Source of the DNA: Acinetobacter sp. ANC 3929
Lineage (GTDB): Bacteria; Pseudomonadota; Gammaproteobacteria; Pseudomonadales; Moraxellaceae
Assembly: GCF_000369405.1 (NCBI RefSeq)
Contig: NZ_KB849994.1
Coordinates: 78,433 to 142,432, forward strand
DNA: 64,000 bases
Direction: 5' to 3'
A model generated the notes under the pieces. The model ran no database searches. It was not told the origin of the DNA and worked only from the letters and a program-made list of their open reading frames with translations. Of this stretch, positions 52,565-62,349 are shown piece after piece; within the stretch, counting starts at the first letter, position 1, and each line of letters opens with the position of its first letter. The translations under genes and the position numbers were made by a program.

Positions 52565-52708
52565 CTAAAATCCCATCGAAAAATAGAATATATTCCATAT
52601 AGTTTATATGGATTTTAACTAAATGAAATTATTAAATTAAAAAAATGTGACTTCTTATGCAATTATCAGATGAAATGAGTATTTAAAGTTCATTAAGCTT
52701 TGAAAGCA

Positions 52709-52743
52709 ACATGCCTAAACTGATAGAAGGTTTAGGCATGTTG
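52709..52743. repeat. 13-bp perfect inverted repeat upstream of the LuxR gene
   Basis: AACATGCCTAAAC-TGATAGAAG-GTTTAGGCATGTT lies between the LuxR-type gene and the FGE-like gene. There is no T run on either side, so it is more like an operator or an mRNA hairpin than a terminator. The rest of the gap (52565-52854) shows nothing else clear. Confidence 0.6.
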
Positions 52744-52854
52744 GGGTTTAGTTGCATCCCTTTTCTGCTTGTCTAGGAGGGCAGAAATCACCACGCCCGT
52801 CATGATGATTGTCAGGGGTAACAATGATGCAGAGGTTTTTAGCAGAGATTTGTA

Positions 52855-53859
52855 TCATTCCGCTGTGCGAAAAACGGTTCTAAACCCGACATGCGTTGCC
52901 GCCAAATCAAATTCTTGCGGATAACGGCTACTATTGCGGTAACGAGCGCAAAAGTTTGATGCGCATAAAAAAGACCCGCCTTTAAGGACATACTGGGTTG
53001 CGGTAGTATTTTGTTGACGTAAATCAGCGTAATTGCCCATGTGCTGATCATGTGCACCATGATAAACGGAAGAAGTCCATTCCCAGACATTGCCAATCAT
53101 ATCGTATAACTTGAATGCATTGGCGGCATAACAGCCCACAGGCGCTATCCCTGCAAAATGATCTTCAGCGGTATTATTCTGTGGAAATTCACCTTGCCAA
53201 TAATTGGCTTGCGGATGTAGATGTGCATCCTGTGGCGCTTGATGTAAGGGGGTATCTGTTTTGGAGCCTGCTTTGGCAGCATATTCCCATTCTTGTTCTG
53301 TGGGTAAATCACGACCTAACCAAACTGCATAATGTTCTGCATCATTCTTGGTGACGTAGCGAACTGGCTCAGAGGGAAGAGGGGCTTGACCTGCGCTACC
53401 GTTGGGATTTTTCCAGGTGTAATCTGCTTTCAGTTGCCACCATTGATTTGGGTTATTCACATCAGGAGAAAATACTGCAGCTTGTTTCTGTTTTTCTGCA
53501 TCAGTGATATAACCCGTTGCTTTGACGAAACTGGAAAACTGGGCCACAGTGACTTCGGTTTGATCGATCCAAAACCCTTTCACCTGACGTTGTGATTTTC
53601 CAAAATTCAGCTCATCTGGATAGGCAAGATTTGATCCCAATTGAAATGAACCTTCAGGAATCCACACCATGCCTGCAGTTTTATTGTCTTGCCATGCGTC
53701 AGGTACGCCTGAATATTTTTTGCATTGCTGCAATGAACCCAACTGAGCTAGCGAGCTGCTTTGCGTACGAGTATGGCTTATATGATCAGGCTTAACTTTG
53801 CTACAGCCTGTCACAAGCGACAGGCTGCTGAGTGAAACTAAAAAGGTCATCCACTTCAT
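52855..53859 (-). CDS. Formylglycine-generating enzyme-like lipoprotein
   Basis: A 334-aa SUMF1/FGE-family protein that would convert the active-site Cys of the neighbouring sulfatase to formylglycine. Lipobox VTGC (C19) makes it a lipoprotein. The FGE pair of Cys in the C-terminal block (FLCASNFCARYRNSS; C299 and C304) is present. It overlaps the sulfatase gene by 4 bp, so enzyme and client are coexpressed. An exported FGE is less usual than a cytoplasmic one; SUMF1-domain proteins may also have lost activity, but both Cys are kept here. Confidence 0.85.
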   Translation of the reverse strand: MKWMTFLVSLSSLSLVTGCSKVKPDHISHTRTQSSSLAQLGSLQQCKKYSGVPDAWQDNKTAGMVWIPEGSFQLGSNLAYPDELNFGKSQRQVKGFWIDQTEVTVAQFSSFVKATGYITDAEKQKQAAVFSPDVNNPNQWWQLKADYTWKNPNGSAGQAPLPSEPVRYVTKNDAEHYAVWLGRDLPTEQEWEYAAKAGSKTDTPLHQAPQDAHLHPQANYWQGEFPQNNTAEDHFAGIAPVGCYAANAFKLYDMIGNVWEWTSSVYHGAHDQHMGNYADLRQQNTTATQYVLKGGSFLCASNFCARYRNSSRYPQEFDLAATHVGFRTVFRTAE

Positions 53860-55538
53860 TTAAGGAAATATTCCTTAACACCATTTTTCTGCGTATATTG
53901 ATTATATATATTTACAAGTTCTTGCAGTTTTTCAGGATTGTTTTTAGCGAGATTTTCTGTTTCACCACGATCATTTTTGAGGTTATATAGTTCCCAAGTG
54001 CCAGTTCCTAGTTCTGGCGTACCTTGTAATGCAACTTTCCAATCTCCTTGGCGTGCATATTTACTGCCATGTAATTCATCAGCAAAACTAAAGTTGACTG
54101 GACGAATGGTTGCGGCTTTATTTTCGAGCACAGATTTCCATGAATAGCCGCTTGGCGTATTAATCTGACGGCCTTTATATTGACCTTGTGGCACTGCAAT
54201 ATTGGCGTAATCTAAAACCGTCGGGAAAACATCTAACACCGAAGCAAAGCCGTGATGGGTTGTTTGAGCTTTGGTTTGATGTGGGAGTTTTACGATTGCA
54301 GGTGCAGTGGTTGCACCTTCACCAGCAGTGTCTTTCCATAGGTGGAAAGGTGCAGCACTGACTTCTGCCCAACGTGGCCCGACATAGTGGTAGGAACTCG
54401 AGGTGCCGACATTATTGACACTATTATCAAAACCCGATTCGGCACCATAATTGCCACGAATAAAGCCTTCTGCGCCGTTATCTGAAACAAAGAAAATTAA
54501 CGTATTGTCATATAAGTTATTACGTTTCAGATATTGAATGACACGACCGATATTGGCATCCAGATTTTCAACCATACCCGCGTAGATTTCCATTCTACGG
54601 GCTTCTAATGCTTTTTGTTCGCTTGAAAGCTCATTCCATTTACCATATTTTTCTGGGGCATTTTGTGTGGCGATTGGTTCAGCTGCTTTAAAATTTGCTG
54701 GAATTAATCCGAGTTGTTTTTGACGGGCTATGCGTGCATCGCGAATCACGTCGTAACCTACATCGTAAACACCACGATAACGATCACGATATTCAGCAGG
54801 TGCTTGTAAAGGCCAATGTGGTGCGGTGTAAGCAGCATAGGCAAAGAACGGTTTTCCAGAGTTTTTGCCTGACTCTAAATAGTCAATGAGTTTATCCGTG
54901 TAATAATCGGTCGAGAAAAAATTATCAGGTAAGGATGAAATCGGGACTTGTTTGCCATCTTCGGTGTATGTTGCATTCCGCTTATAGGCTGCTGGTGCTT
55001 GCTTGAAATGCAAGTCTAAGCCTTGTAACAAGGTAAAGGAGTGGTCAAAACCTTTGGCATGCGCATTGGTTGCATCGGTTAGACCCAAGTGCCATTTGCC
55101 ACTGATATAGGTACGATAGCCATTGTCTTTAAGAACTTCGGCAATGGAAAGAGAGCGTTCATTTAAATAGCCCTCATAACCCGGTTGTTTTTGTAAGTGA
55201 GGCTTATTAAGTTCCGCCATTGCACCAATACCTGCTAAATGGTGGTCTGTGCCAGAAATTAATTGTGAGCGTGTTGGTGAACAGGTGGGTGCAGTATGAT
55301 AATCCGTTAAAATGCGACCTGCTCGGGTCAATTCATCAATATTCGGGGTATGAATTTCCCCACCAAAAGTGCCTAAGTCTGAATAACCTAAATCATCGGC
55401 CATGATGAATAAAACATTGGGTTGTTTCTTGGTTTCAACTACGGTATTTGAATCATCAGAATCATTATTGCTGCACGCTGAAATTGAAAGGCTAAAAAGT
55501 GCAATAGAGAGTGTGCTCAGAAGGCTGTTATGAGACAT
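53856..55538 (-). CDS. Type I arylsulfatase lipoprotein
   Basis: A 560-aa sulfatase that hydrolyses sulfate esters. The signature TCSPTRSQLISG (C86 is the formylglycine precursor) and the metal-binding DD at residues 48-49 are intact, with GKWHLG and FVSDNGAEG further on. Lipobox ISAC (C22) makes it an outer- or inner-membrane lipoprotein. It overlaps the FGE-like gene. Substrate unknown; it may release sulfur from organic sulfates. Confidence 0.9.
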   Translation of the reverse strand: MSHNSLLSTLSIALFSLSISACSNNDSDDSNTVVETKKQPNVLFIMADDLGYSDLGTFGGEIHTPNIDELTRAGRILTDYHTAPTCSPTRSQLISGTDHHLAGIGAMAELNKPHLQKQPGYEGYLNERSLSIAEVLKDNGYRTYISGKWHLGLTDATNAHAKGFDHSFTLLQGLDLHFKQAPAAYKRNATYTEDGKQVPISSLPDNFFSTDYYTDKLIDYLESGKNSGKPFFAYAAYTAPHWPLQAPAEYRDRYRGVYDVGYDVIRDARIARQKQLGLIPANFKAAEPIATQNAPEKYGKWNELSSEQKALEARRMEIYAGMVENLDANIGRVIQYLKRNNLYDNTLIFFVSDNGAEGFIRGNYGAESGFDNSVNNVGTSSSYHYVGPRWAEVSAAPFHLWKDTAGEGATTAPAIVKLPHQTKAQTTHHGFASVLDVFPTVLDYANIAVPQGQYKGRQINTPSGYSWKSVLENKAATIRPVNFSFADELHGSKYARQGDWKVALQGTPELGTGTWELYNLKNDRGETENLAKNNPEKLQELVNIYNQYTQKNGVKEYFLK

Positions 55539-55633
55539 TAGAATCAGCTGTATTTTATAAAAGAATTATGGCGAGTTTAGAGAGATGATTTTTATGGTAA
55601 AAATAATTAAAATTTGATTGTTAATCTTAAAAA

Positions 55634-55660
55634 AAGAAAAGCCCCAATACAGGGGCTTAT
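55634..55660 (-). terminator. Terminator after the rhomboid gene
   Basis: AAGCCCC (55639-55645), loop AATACA, GGGGCTT (55652-55658). On the minus strand it is followed by a T run (complement of the A run at 55631-55640), so it ends leftward rhomboid transcripts. Confidence 0.75.
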
Positions 55661-55672
55661 TTCTAAGATAAT

Positions 55673-56290
55673 TTAAAATGGGATTTTGGTGAGTTGATTC
55701 AAGAAATGTGGAACGACCCGTGGTTCTAAGATGATGGTCACCACGACACCATAGGCAGCACCCCAGAGATGCGCGCTGTGATTGATGTTGCTATTGCCGC
55801 GTTTGCCAGACCAGATGCTATAGGCCACATATAAAATGGCAAAAATAATTGCAGGAACAGGAATGAAGAACACAAAAATCAAGTTCCACGGTTGGAATAG
55901 GATATAGGCAAACAGTACTGCTGAAACTGCACCAGAAGCACCTAAGCTCGCCCATCGTGCATCATGACGATGTTTCAGATAGCTCGGTAAAATGGCAACA
56001 ATCAGACCACCTAGATAAAATAAGACAAAGCCCATGTCATAGAAAAACTGACGATAGAAGCTTTCAATAATATTGCCGAAGAAAAACAGCGTGATCATAT
56101 TGAACAATAGATGTGTGCCATCGGCATGAATGAAACCATGCGTGATAAAACGGTCATATTGCCCCCGTTGCATTGCAGGAGGCCAAAAGATCAAACGGTT
56201 CATTACAGCCTGATTGGAGAAGGCCAATAAGGAGATTGCAACAGTAATAATGATGAGAGTCACAGTGTGACCAAAGGGTAGATGTAACAT
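55673..56290 (-). CDS. Rhomboid intramembrane serine protease
   Basis: A 205-aa membrane protein with six predicted helices. Catalytic Ser in GASG (S119) and His in HSAHLWG (H174) match the rhomboid dyad, and HGFIHADGTHLLFNM is the conserved loop region. It cleaves membrane proteins within the bilayer; its clients in this organism are unknown. It stands alone, divergent from nfuA. Confidence 0.9.
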   Translation of the reverse strand: MLHLPFGHTVTLIIITVAISLLAFSNQAVMNRLIFWPPAMQRGQYDRFITHGFIHADGTHLLFNMITLFFFGNIIESFYRQFFYDMGFVLFYLGGLIVAILPSYLKHRHDARWASLGASGAVSAVLFAYILFQPWNLIFVFFIPVPAIIFAILYVAYSIWSGKRGNSNINHSAHLWGAAYGVVVTIILEPRVVPHFLNQLTKIPF

Positions 56291-56443
56291 ATAGGTTTTA
56301 AATTGATCAGTGTCTAAGCAATAATGCCATTAAAAACTTAATAAACAATGTTCTTGCATAGAATTCCTACAAAAATGGTTGATTTTTTTTTTTTACCCTC
56401 CATCTTCGGTTAATATAACGACATCAGCTTGAGGATTATTGTT

Positions 56444-57082
56444 ATGTCGACTGAGAACACCAACACTGCTGTCGCAGAAGAAATTCCAAACCTTTTAATT
56501 ACTCCATCTGCACAAGAGTATTTAGGTGATTTATTAGCAAAGCAAAATACCCCAGGAATTGGCGTTCGTGTTTTTGTAGAGCATCCAGGTACTCCACGTG
56601 CTGAATGTTGTATGGCATATAGTGCGCCTGAAGAAGTGGTGCCAACAGACTATAAACAGGATTATCCTAATTTTCCTGCTTATGTTGATGCGCCATCAAT
56701 TCCGTATTTGGTTGATGCTGTAATTGACTACAACAAAGATCGTTTTGGTGGTCAATTAACATTCCGTGCACCAAACTCTAAAGTGCCACGTGTCGGTCCA
56801 GATGCTTCAATTGAAGAGCGTATTACGTATGTATTGCAATCTGAAATTAATCCAGGTCTTGAAGGGCATGGCGGTAATTGTAGTTTGGTAGAAGTGAATA
56901 ATGATCCAGAACACGGTCTTACTGCTGTATTGAAATTCGGTGGTGGTTGCCAAGGTTGTTCTGCGATTGATGTCACCTTAAAACAGGGTGTGGAAACGAC
57001 GTTGAGACAGCACGTACCTGAACTACAGCGTGTGGTGGATCAAACCGATCATACGCAAGCAGAAGGCGCTTATTTCAAATAA
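56444..57082 (+). CDS. nfuA: Fe-S scaffold/carrier NfuA
   Basis: A 212-aa iron-sulfur carrier that delivers 4Fe-4S clusters to target enzymes. The N-terminal part is a degenerate A-type carrier domain; the C-terminal Nfu domain has the cluster-binding CxxC in GGGCQGCSAID (C169, C172). A TTG at 56429 is in frame, but ATG 56444 has GAGG 9 bases upstream. It ends before a strong terminator. Confidence 0.93.
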   Translation: MSTENTNTAVAEEIPNLLITPSAQEYLGDLLAKQNTPGIGVRVFVEHPGTPRAECCMAYSAPEEVVPTDYKQDYPNFPAYVDAPSIPYLVDAVIDYNKDRFGGQLTFRAPNSKVPRVGPDASIEERITYVLQSEINPGLEGHGGNCSLVEVNNDPEHGLTAVLKFGGGCQGCSAIDVTLKQGVETTLRQHVPELQRVVDQTDHTQAEGAYFK

Positions 57083-57104
57083 TTGATGGAAATTTACTGT
57101 ATTT

Positions 57105-57131
57105 TTAAAAGCCCTTTCGAGGGCTTTTTTT
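57105..57131 (+). terminator. Terminator after nfuA
   Basis: AAAAGCCCT-TTCG-AGGGCTTTTTTT (57107-57127), a classic tetraloop terminator. Confidence 0.85.
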
Positions 57132-57207
57132 ATTGGTTGGTCAAAAAATAAGGCATTTTTCTTTATTTCATAACAAGATGTATGCAAAATAAAGTGAATA
57201 TATAAAT

Positions 57208-57226
57208 AATAATAATTATCATTTTT
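57208..57226. promoter_or_regulatory. Fur-box-like site
   Basis: AATAATAATTATCATTTTT matches the 19-bp Fur consensus at 14 positions and lies about 80 bases upstream of the TonB receptor start, so iron-repressed expression is likely. Confidence 0.65.
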
Positions 57227-57307
57227 ATTGAGTTTTATTTGTTTTTTGTTAGAATTCTCGTGAATTTTTAAGCAAATCTTAAGATTTTTTCTGAATCAGG
57301 TGGGAAT

Positions 57308-59317
57308 ATGTCTAATACAATAGTACGTCAATCACTACTCACAATTTCTGTGTTGAGCGGTATGATGGCCGTTGCACATGCAGCAGAAACTCAAGCCAAT
57401 AAAGATGCAGTGCAATTAGACAAGATTGTTGTGACTGCAAGTGGCTTTGAACAAGATATTAAAAAAGCGGCAGCCTCGATTTCGGTACTGACACAAGAAC
57501 AAATCAATAAAAAAGCATATCGTGATGTAACCGATGCTTTAAAAGATGTACCTGGCGTGGTCGTAACAGGGGGCGGTAGTTCAAGTGATATTAGTATCCG
57601 CGGTATGGGCAGTGCTTATACCGTGATTATGGTTGATGGAAAAAAAGTAAATACCCGCTCTGTACGTCCAAATAGCGATAACTCAGGTATTGAGCAAGGT
57701 TGGTTACCCAATATTGGTGCGATTGAACGTATTGAAGTGATTCGTGGCCCAATGTCTGGCTTGTACGGTTCAGATGCGATGGGTGGTGTGATTAACATCA
57801 TTACCAAGAAAAATGTAAAGGAGTGGACTGGATCAATTAAACTTGATACCACCTTACAAGAGAATAATGATTCAGGTAATCAATACCAAACCAATGCTTA
57901 TATTGCAGGGCCTTTAATTGCCAACCTTTTATCGTTTAAAGCCAATGGCCTATATTCTCAACGTGATGAAGATGAAATTTATGGGGGCTATAGCAAGCAA
58001 AAAATTCGTGCGGGTGGGGCTGCATTTAGTTTGACGCCAAATGATGATCACACCATCGATTTAGAATATCAACGTTCAATTCAAAATCGAGATGCAACGG
58101 TTGGAAAGAGCATTTCCCCAGTACAAACTGGACGAAACAAACCTGCTAATTCGCTTACTGATTATTATCGTACTGAATATAGCTTAACCCATCGTGGCAA
58201 GATTGGTGCTGTAGAGTCGCACTCATATATTCAACGTGAAGAAAATGAAAATCCATCACGTAATATGGAAGCAACGAACACGACCTTTAATACCATTAAT
58301 AAAATTAATTTTGATCGTCATAGCTTGAGCTTTGGTGGTATGTATTTAAAAGAAGAACTAGATGACAAAGGCAACCAGTTAAGTGTGGGTGGGGCGAAAC
58401 CAGTTTCAAACCTTGATCGTTACAGTTGGGCATTATTTGCCGAAAATGCTTGGAACATTGTGGACGATTTCACTTTAACTACATCACTCCGTTTAGATAA
58501 AGATGAAAAGTTTGGCGATCACTGGAGCCCGAAAGTTTATGGTGTTTGGGGTTTAAATGACAATTGGGTGATTAAAGGTGGTGTGTCAACAGGTTATAAA
58601 ACACCAGCTCTTCGTGCCACTGTAGCCGAATGGGGCCAAGCAACGGGTGGTGGGCAGAGTAAAGGCGTGATTGTCGGGAATCCAGATTTAAAACCTGAGA
58701 AAAGTGTCAACTATGAGGTTTCTTTCAACTGGGATAATTTGGATAACTTGACTGCTGGATTAACGCTGTTTAATAGTGAGTTTAAAGATAAGATCACTGA
58801 AGTAAGAACTTGCCAAGGAGCATCTGGTACATTGGCGTGTGATTGGTTGGGTGAGAAGTTCGACTTTGTCAGCTTACGTGAAAACGTCGATAAGGCGAGT
58901 ATGCGCGGCGCAGAAGCAACCTTTGGTTGGAAAGTTTTACCGAATGTGAATTTGAGTGCGAACTATACCTTTACCGATACTGAACAGAAGAGTGGTATCA
59001 ATAAAGGCAAGCCTTTAAATGAAATGCCTAAGCATATGTTCAATACAACGGCAGATTGGGAAATCAATGACCAGTTCTCAAGCTGGGGACGTGTCAACTA
59101 TCGTAGTAAAACCTCAGATTACTTGAGCCGTACTGCAATGGCGAAAGGTAAACCTGCGTATACCATGGTGGATGTCGGTGTAAACTTTAAGCCAACACAA
59201 AATATCGCAGTTGCAGCAGGGATCTATAACTTATTTGATAAAAAGATTGATACAGCAACCTACAATTATGTATTAGATGGTCGCCGTTACAATCTTGGCT
59301 TGACTTATAGCTTCTAA
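57308..59317 (+). CDS. TonB-dependent siderophore receptor (FepA/CirA-type)
   Basis: A 669-aa outer-membrane receptor. A signal peptide ends near AHAAET (residues 1-26), a TonB-box-like KIVVTAS lies at about residues 39-46, then the plug domain (DVPGVVVTGGGSSSDISIRG), and the NSGIEQGWLPNIGAIERIEV block typical of catecholate receptors such as FepA/CirA. The C-terminus ends in an aromatic Phe (LTYSF), as beta barrels do. It imports an iron-siderophore, probably catecholate, using TonB. Fur control is likely. Confidence 0.9.
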   Translation: MSNTIVRQSLLTISVLSGMMAVAHAAETQANKDAVQLDKIVVTASGFEQDIKKAAASISVLTQEQINKKAYRDVTDALKDVPGVVVTGGGSSSDISIRGMGSAYTVIMVDGKKVNTRSVRPNSDNSGIEQGWLPNIGAIERIEVIRGPMSGLYGSDAMGGVINIITKKNVKEWTGSIKLDTTLQENNDSGNQYQTNAYIAGPLIANLLSFKANGLYSQRDEDEIYGGYSKQKIRAGGAAFSLTPNDDHTIDLEYQRSIQNRDATVGKSISPVQTGRNKPANSLTDYYRTEYSLTHRGKIGAVESHSYIQREENENPSRNMEATNTTFNTINKINFDRHSLSFGGMYLKEELDDKGNQLSVGGAKPVSNLDRYSWALFAENAWNIVDDFTLTTSLRLDKDEKFGDHWSPKVYGVWGLNDNWVIKGGVSTGYKTPALRATVAEWGQATGGGQSKGVIVGNPDLKPEKSVNYEVSFNWDNLDNLTAGLTLFNSEFKDKITEVRTCQGASGTLACDWLGEKFDFVSLRENVDKASMRGAEATFGWKVLPNVNLSANYTFTDTEQKSGINKGKPLNEMPKHMFNTTADWEINDQFSSWGRVNYRSKTSDYLSRTAMAKGKPAYTMVDVGVNFKPTQNIAVAAGIYNLFDKKIDTATYNYVLDGRRYNLGLTYSF

Positions 59318-59329
59318 ATGACAATAAAG

Positions 59330-59359
59330 AAAGGATAGGGCAGCAAATGCCTTATCCTT
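59330..59359 (+). terminator. Possible terminator of the TonB receptor gene
   Basis: AAGGATAGGGC (59331-59341) pairs with GCCTTATCCTT (59349-59359), overlapping the last codons of the convergent next gene. It lacks a good T run. Confidence 0.4.
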
Positions 59360-60359
59360 CTGATTTTATGATTTGAAGGACTTGATCAGAATAATAAAAC
59401 TTTTCTAAATACGTGCGTGCGCGTTGTCTTAAATAACCTGTTTGGATGACTTGCTGTAAAACTGGTGAGAGCAGGTAGGTCAACTGATTTTGAATCAATT
59501 CTTCATCGATATTCAGATCACGCAATAACAGGTCAAAAGTGCATTCCTGATTACGTGCATACCATGCATATACGCCATCGTGCACTTGCTGTTTGAGATA
59601 AGGCGTTTGACGAATATGATCCCAAATCTCATGTCCCATGCCCACTGTTTTAGGCAAATCTTGTACTTCGATATAATGACGCAATACCGATAAAGGCATG
59701 ACTTTAATTTTATGCCAAAGGTTGGCTTGGAAATGGTAGAGCTTATCGTCATTAAAATGTTGATTTAAGACTTTTTCACTCATCTGGCTAATTTTTAAAA
59801 TATTCTTTTGCAGGTAATGTCCAATCGTGTCATTCAGGTTGGAATCAGTCACTGATTCTAAAACCGATTTACCCATTTTCATAAAATGCCCAACACCAGG
59901 AACCCGTTTAGACACCATGGAGTTATCTAAATAGTCTTGAATGGAATGCTGAATCAGTTGCGTAATCAGTGCTGAGAAAGCAGGATTATTGACAATGGTT
60001 TTGATCAAACGTTGGCGATGACCACTTTTACTCGCCACATACTGTGCGATTGAGTCGATGGTAAGCACAGGAATGACATCTTCAATGCTAGTTTGATCGT
60101 TGGCAGGATGGATCAAGGCAAAGCGGATATGTTCAGCAATCTGTTCAACTAAAAATGAGCTGGCAGGTGTAGCTAAAATTTGTTTTTCGATCAGATCAAA
60201 AATTTGTTGAAATGACCAAATATGCTGTAGCTGTTGTAAACGCAACCAATGATAGAACTGTTTAAACTCAAGTTGAATGGTTTCTGCTTGAGCAAACTCT
60301 GCATCAAGGAAATCAAGTTGTGCATCAATCAGTTGTTCTATCATTGGATGTTTAGACAT
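59352..60359 (-). CDS. Conserved hypothetical protein
   Basis: A 335-aa, mostly helical, His/Gln-rich protein (starts MSKHPMIEQLIDAQLDFL) with no signal peptide or membrane segment. I do not recognise the family. Its gene is 25 bp downstream of the alpha/beta hydrolase gene and transcribed the same way, so they may be an operon, which might point to lipid or ester metabolism; this is a weak inference. Confidence 0.7.
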   Translation of the reverse strand: MSKHPMIEQLIDAQLDFLDAEFAQAETIQLEFKQFYHWLRLQQLQHIWSFQQIFDLIEKQILATPASSFLVEQIAEHIRFALIHPANDQTSIEDVIPVLTIDSIAQYVASKSGHRQRLIKTIVNNPAFSALITQLIQHSIQDYLDNSMVSKRVPGVGHFMKMGKSVLESVTDSNLNDTIGHYLQKNILKISQMSEKVLNQHFNDDKLYHFQANLWHKIKVMPLSVLRHYIEVQDLPKTVGMGHEIWDHIRQTPYLKQQVHDGVYAWYARNQECTFDLLLRDLNIDEELIQNQLTYLLSPVLQQVIQTGYLRQRARTYLEKFYYSDQVLQIIKSEG

Positions 60360-60384
60360 AAAATCTCAAATTATTGCTTCAAAG

Positions 60385-61401
60385 TTATGGTGATGGCGCA
60401 GTTGCAGGTTTTTGTGCCTGAATCTTGCTTAAAAACGGTAAGTATTGCTGAACCACCAATTGATCTGCTTCTAAGATTGGCATATGTCCAACATTATCCA
60501 AGATCACTGGTGTTTGCGCATTTTTCATCAGTGATTTTAACTCAGGTGCAACCTCGACATTGATAATTTTATCTTGCTTGCCCCATAAAATGAGTGTTGG
60601 TGCATCAATTGATCGCGCAAGTAAGGCAAATGAATCGGGTGTATATAACTTATTGAGTGCAATGATTTGATCGACCATTTTCTGGGTTTGCTCAATCTGG
60701 CCAATCATCATTTTCTCTTGCGCTTGGGCAATTTCCTTAGGAATGAAAGGTGGAGTATACATAGCTTGTTGCATTAAGAAGTTGAAGTCACCTTTCTTGC
60801 TCACAATCATGTTTTTCAACTGATTTGGATCTTTTAAGTAAGGGGTGGTGGCAGACTTATAAACACCAGCTGCATCAATCAAGAACAAACTTTTGGTTTC
60901 AAACGGATATTGACCTGCATAAAGCATCGCAATTGAGCCACCCAATGAATGACCTGCGACATGTGCGGGTCCAGTGAGGTTCGCTGCTTCGACAAAACGA
61001 CGCAATTTTTCTGTCACGTTTGGAACCGAATAGTCAAAGTCTTTCGGAACCTGTGTTTCACCGCTTGCTGGCAAATCTGGAATCACCACATGATAATTTG
61101 CTGTGAGCGCGCGTGCGACACGGTTCCAGTTGTCGCGACTTCCAGCTAAACCATGTATCAAAATCACAATCGGTTTTCCTGCTTGCCCACCTTCACTATA
61201 TGACCATGTGATATCGCCCACTTTTAGAGTCTTGGTTTGTAGGCCAGCCCATGCACGTTCTTGTTGTAGAACATTTTGAAAACTCATCTCAATTTCTGCT
61301 GCTTGTGTTGTGCTGATAGCAACTGTTGTGAAACTACAAGCAAGCAAAGCGGCGGTTAAGGTCTTGCGAAAGGGAAAGGAAAATCGATTTGTCATGTTCA
61401 T
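60385..61401 (-). CDS. Secreted alpha/beta hydrolase
   Basis: A 338-aa alpha/beta hydrolase, probably an esterase or lipase. A signal peptide runs to about residue 35 (TTVAISTTQAAE). Oxyanion-hole HGLAG (about residues 83-87), nucleophile S152 in GHSLGG, acid D in WGKQDKI and His in NVGHMP complete the triad. It is exported, so it acts in the periplasm or outside. Substrate unknown. It shares an orientation with the downstream hypothetical. Confidence 0.88.
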   Translation of the reverse strand: MNMTNRFSFPFRKTLTAALLACSFTTVAISTTQAAEIEMSFQNVLQQERAWAGLQTKTLKVGDITWSYSEGGQAGKPIVILIHGLAGSRDNWNRVARALTANYHVVIPDLPASGETQVPKDFDYSVPNVTEKLRRFVEAANLTGPAHVAGHSLGGSIAMLYAGQYPFETKSLFLIDAAGVYKSATTPYLKDPNQLKNMIVSKKGDFNFLMQQAMYTPPFIPKEIAQAQEKMMIGQIEQTQKMVDQIIALNKLYTPDSFALLARSIDAPTLILWGKQDKIINVEVAPELKSLMKNAQTPVILDNVGHMPILEADQLVVQQYLPFLSKIQAQKPATAPSP

Positions 61402-61622
61402 TGTTCTGTCCTTGATTTATTTTTAAACATATTGATTATTAGGGAAGACGCTACAGGAGTCATTTGCATAATTTACAGATGTATGGAAATTCTTGCCAAT
61501 GAAATCATCAATTTTCTACGATTTTCGCAATCAAAAGATTGCAAGTTTGATTGAGAGATTCTGTTTTTGTCAGTGACTTTCAAACAGGCGCACATTAAAC
61601 TGTTTGGCTAGCTCAATCACAA
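61402..61622. other. Divergent intergenic region
   Basis: Between the hydrolase and carbonic anhydrase genes. It should hold divergent promoters, but I see no strong hexamer pair, hairpin or small ORF. Confidence 0.4.
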
Positions 61623-62249
61623 ATGGATACACGCATGCTCACCGCACAAGAAGCATTAGAACGTTTAAAAGCTGGTAATGCCCGTTTTGTAAAAGGAGAA
61701 GCAGTTCAACAAAAGTTGTTATCTCACCAAGAACGTGCCGAGATGGCAAGTGATCAAAATCCTTTTGCAATTGTTTTAGGCTGTTCTGATTCACGTGTAC
61801 CCGCAGAAATGGTGTTTGACCAAGGTTTGGGTGACTTGTTCGTGATTCGTGTTGCAGGAAATATTGTTGCACCTTCACAGGTTGGAAGTGTTGAATTCGC
61901 TGCAGAACGTTATGATTGTGCAGTTGTGGTGGTACTTGGTCATAGTCATTGTGGTGCGATTCAGGCCACGATTGATACCTTGATGCATCCTGATCATCCT
62001 CCTTCATCGAATTTAATGTCGATTGTGAACCGTGTTCGCCCTTCGGTTGAAATTTTGATGCAAACTGAATTGAAAAATGATTTGAAAAAGCTTTCGGCGC
62101 ATGCAGTTCGTTCAAATGTATTTGCTTCAGTGAATCAACTTCGTCACGGTTCTGCCGTGTTAGAAAGCCTGATTGAAAAAGGTAAAATGATTGTCGTTGG
62201 TGCAGAATATTCGCTTGAAACGGGTGAGGTAACTTTTTTTGATTTTTAA
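61623..62249 (+). CDS. can: Beta-carbonic anhydrase
   Basis: A 208-aa zinc enzyme that interconverts CO2 and bicarbonate, supplying carboxylases. Zinc ligands are C54 (CSDSR, with D56 and R58 as the dyad), H107 and C110 (GHSHCG). A cytoplasmic protein with no signal peptide. It ends at a good hairpin terminator. Symbol assigned by family only. Confidence 0.92.
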   Translation: MDTRMLTAQEALERLKAGNARFVKGEAVQQKLLSHQERAEMASDQNPFAIVLGCSDSRVPAEMVFDQGLGDLFVIRVAGNIVAPSQVGSVEFAAERYDCAVVVVLGHSHCGAIQATIDTLMHPDHPPSSNLMSIVNRVRPSVEILMQTELKNDLKKLSAHAVRSNVFASVNQLRHGSAVLESLIEKGKMIVVGAEYSLETGEVTFFDF

Positions 62250-62253
62250 AGCA

Positions 62254-62284
62254 GATGGCGAGTTGAGAAACTCGCCATTCTTTT
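62254..62284 (+). terminator. Terminator after carbonic anhydrase
   Basis: ATGGCGAGTT-GAGA-AACTCGCCAT (62255-62278) followed by TCTTTT. A 10-bp perfect stem. Confidence 0.85.
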
Positions 62285-62349
62285 ATCATTAATGCTTTAT
62301 ATCCATCGTTGATAAAATTTGGATGTTTCAATCAAAGAGCAGCTCCACT

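Noticed and set aside
61639..62331. Minus-strand 230-codon ORF
   Set aside because: It mirrors the carbonic anhydrase gene and has a His/Gln-rich antisense composition.
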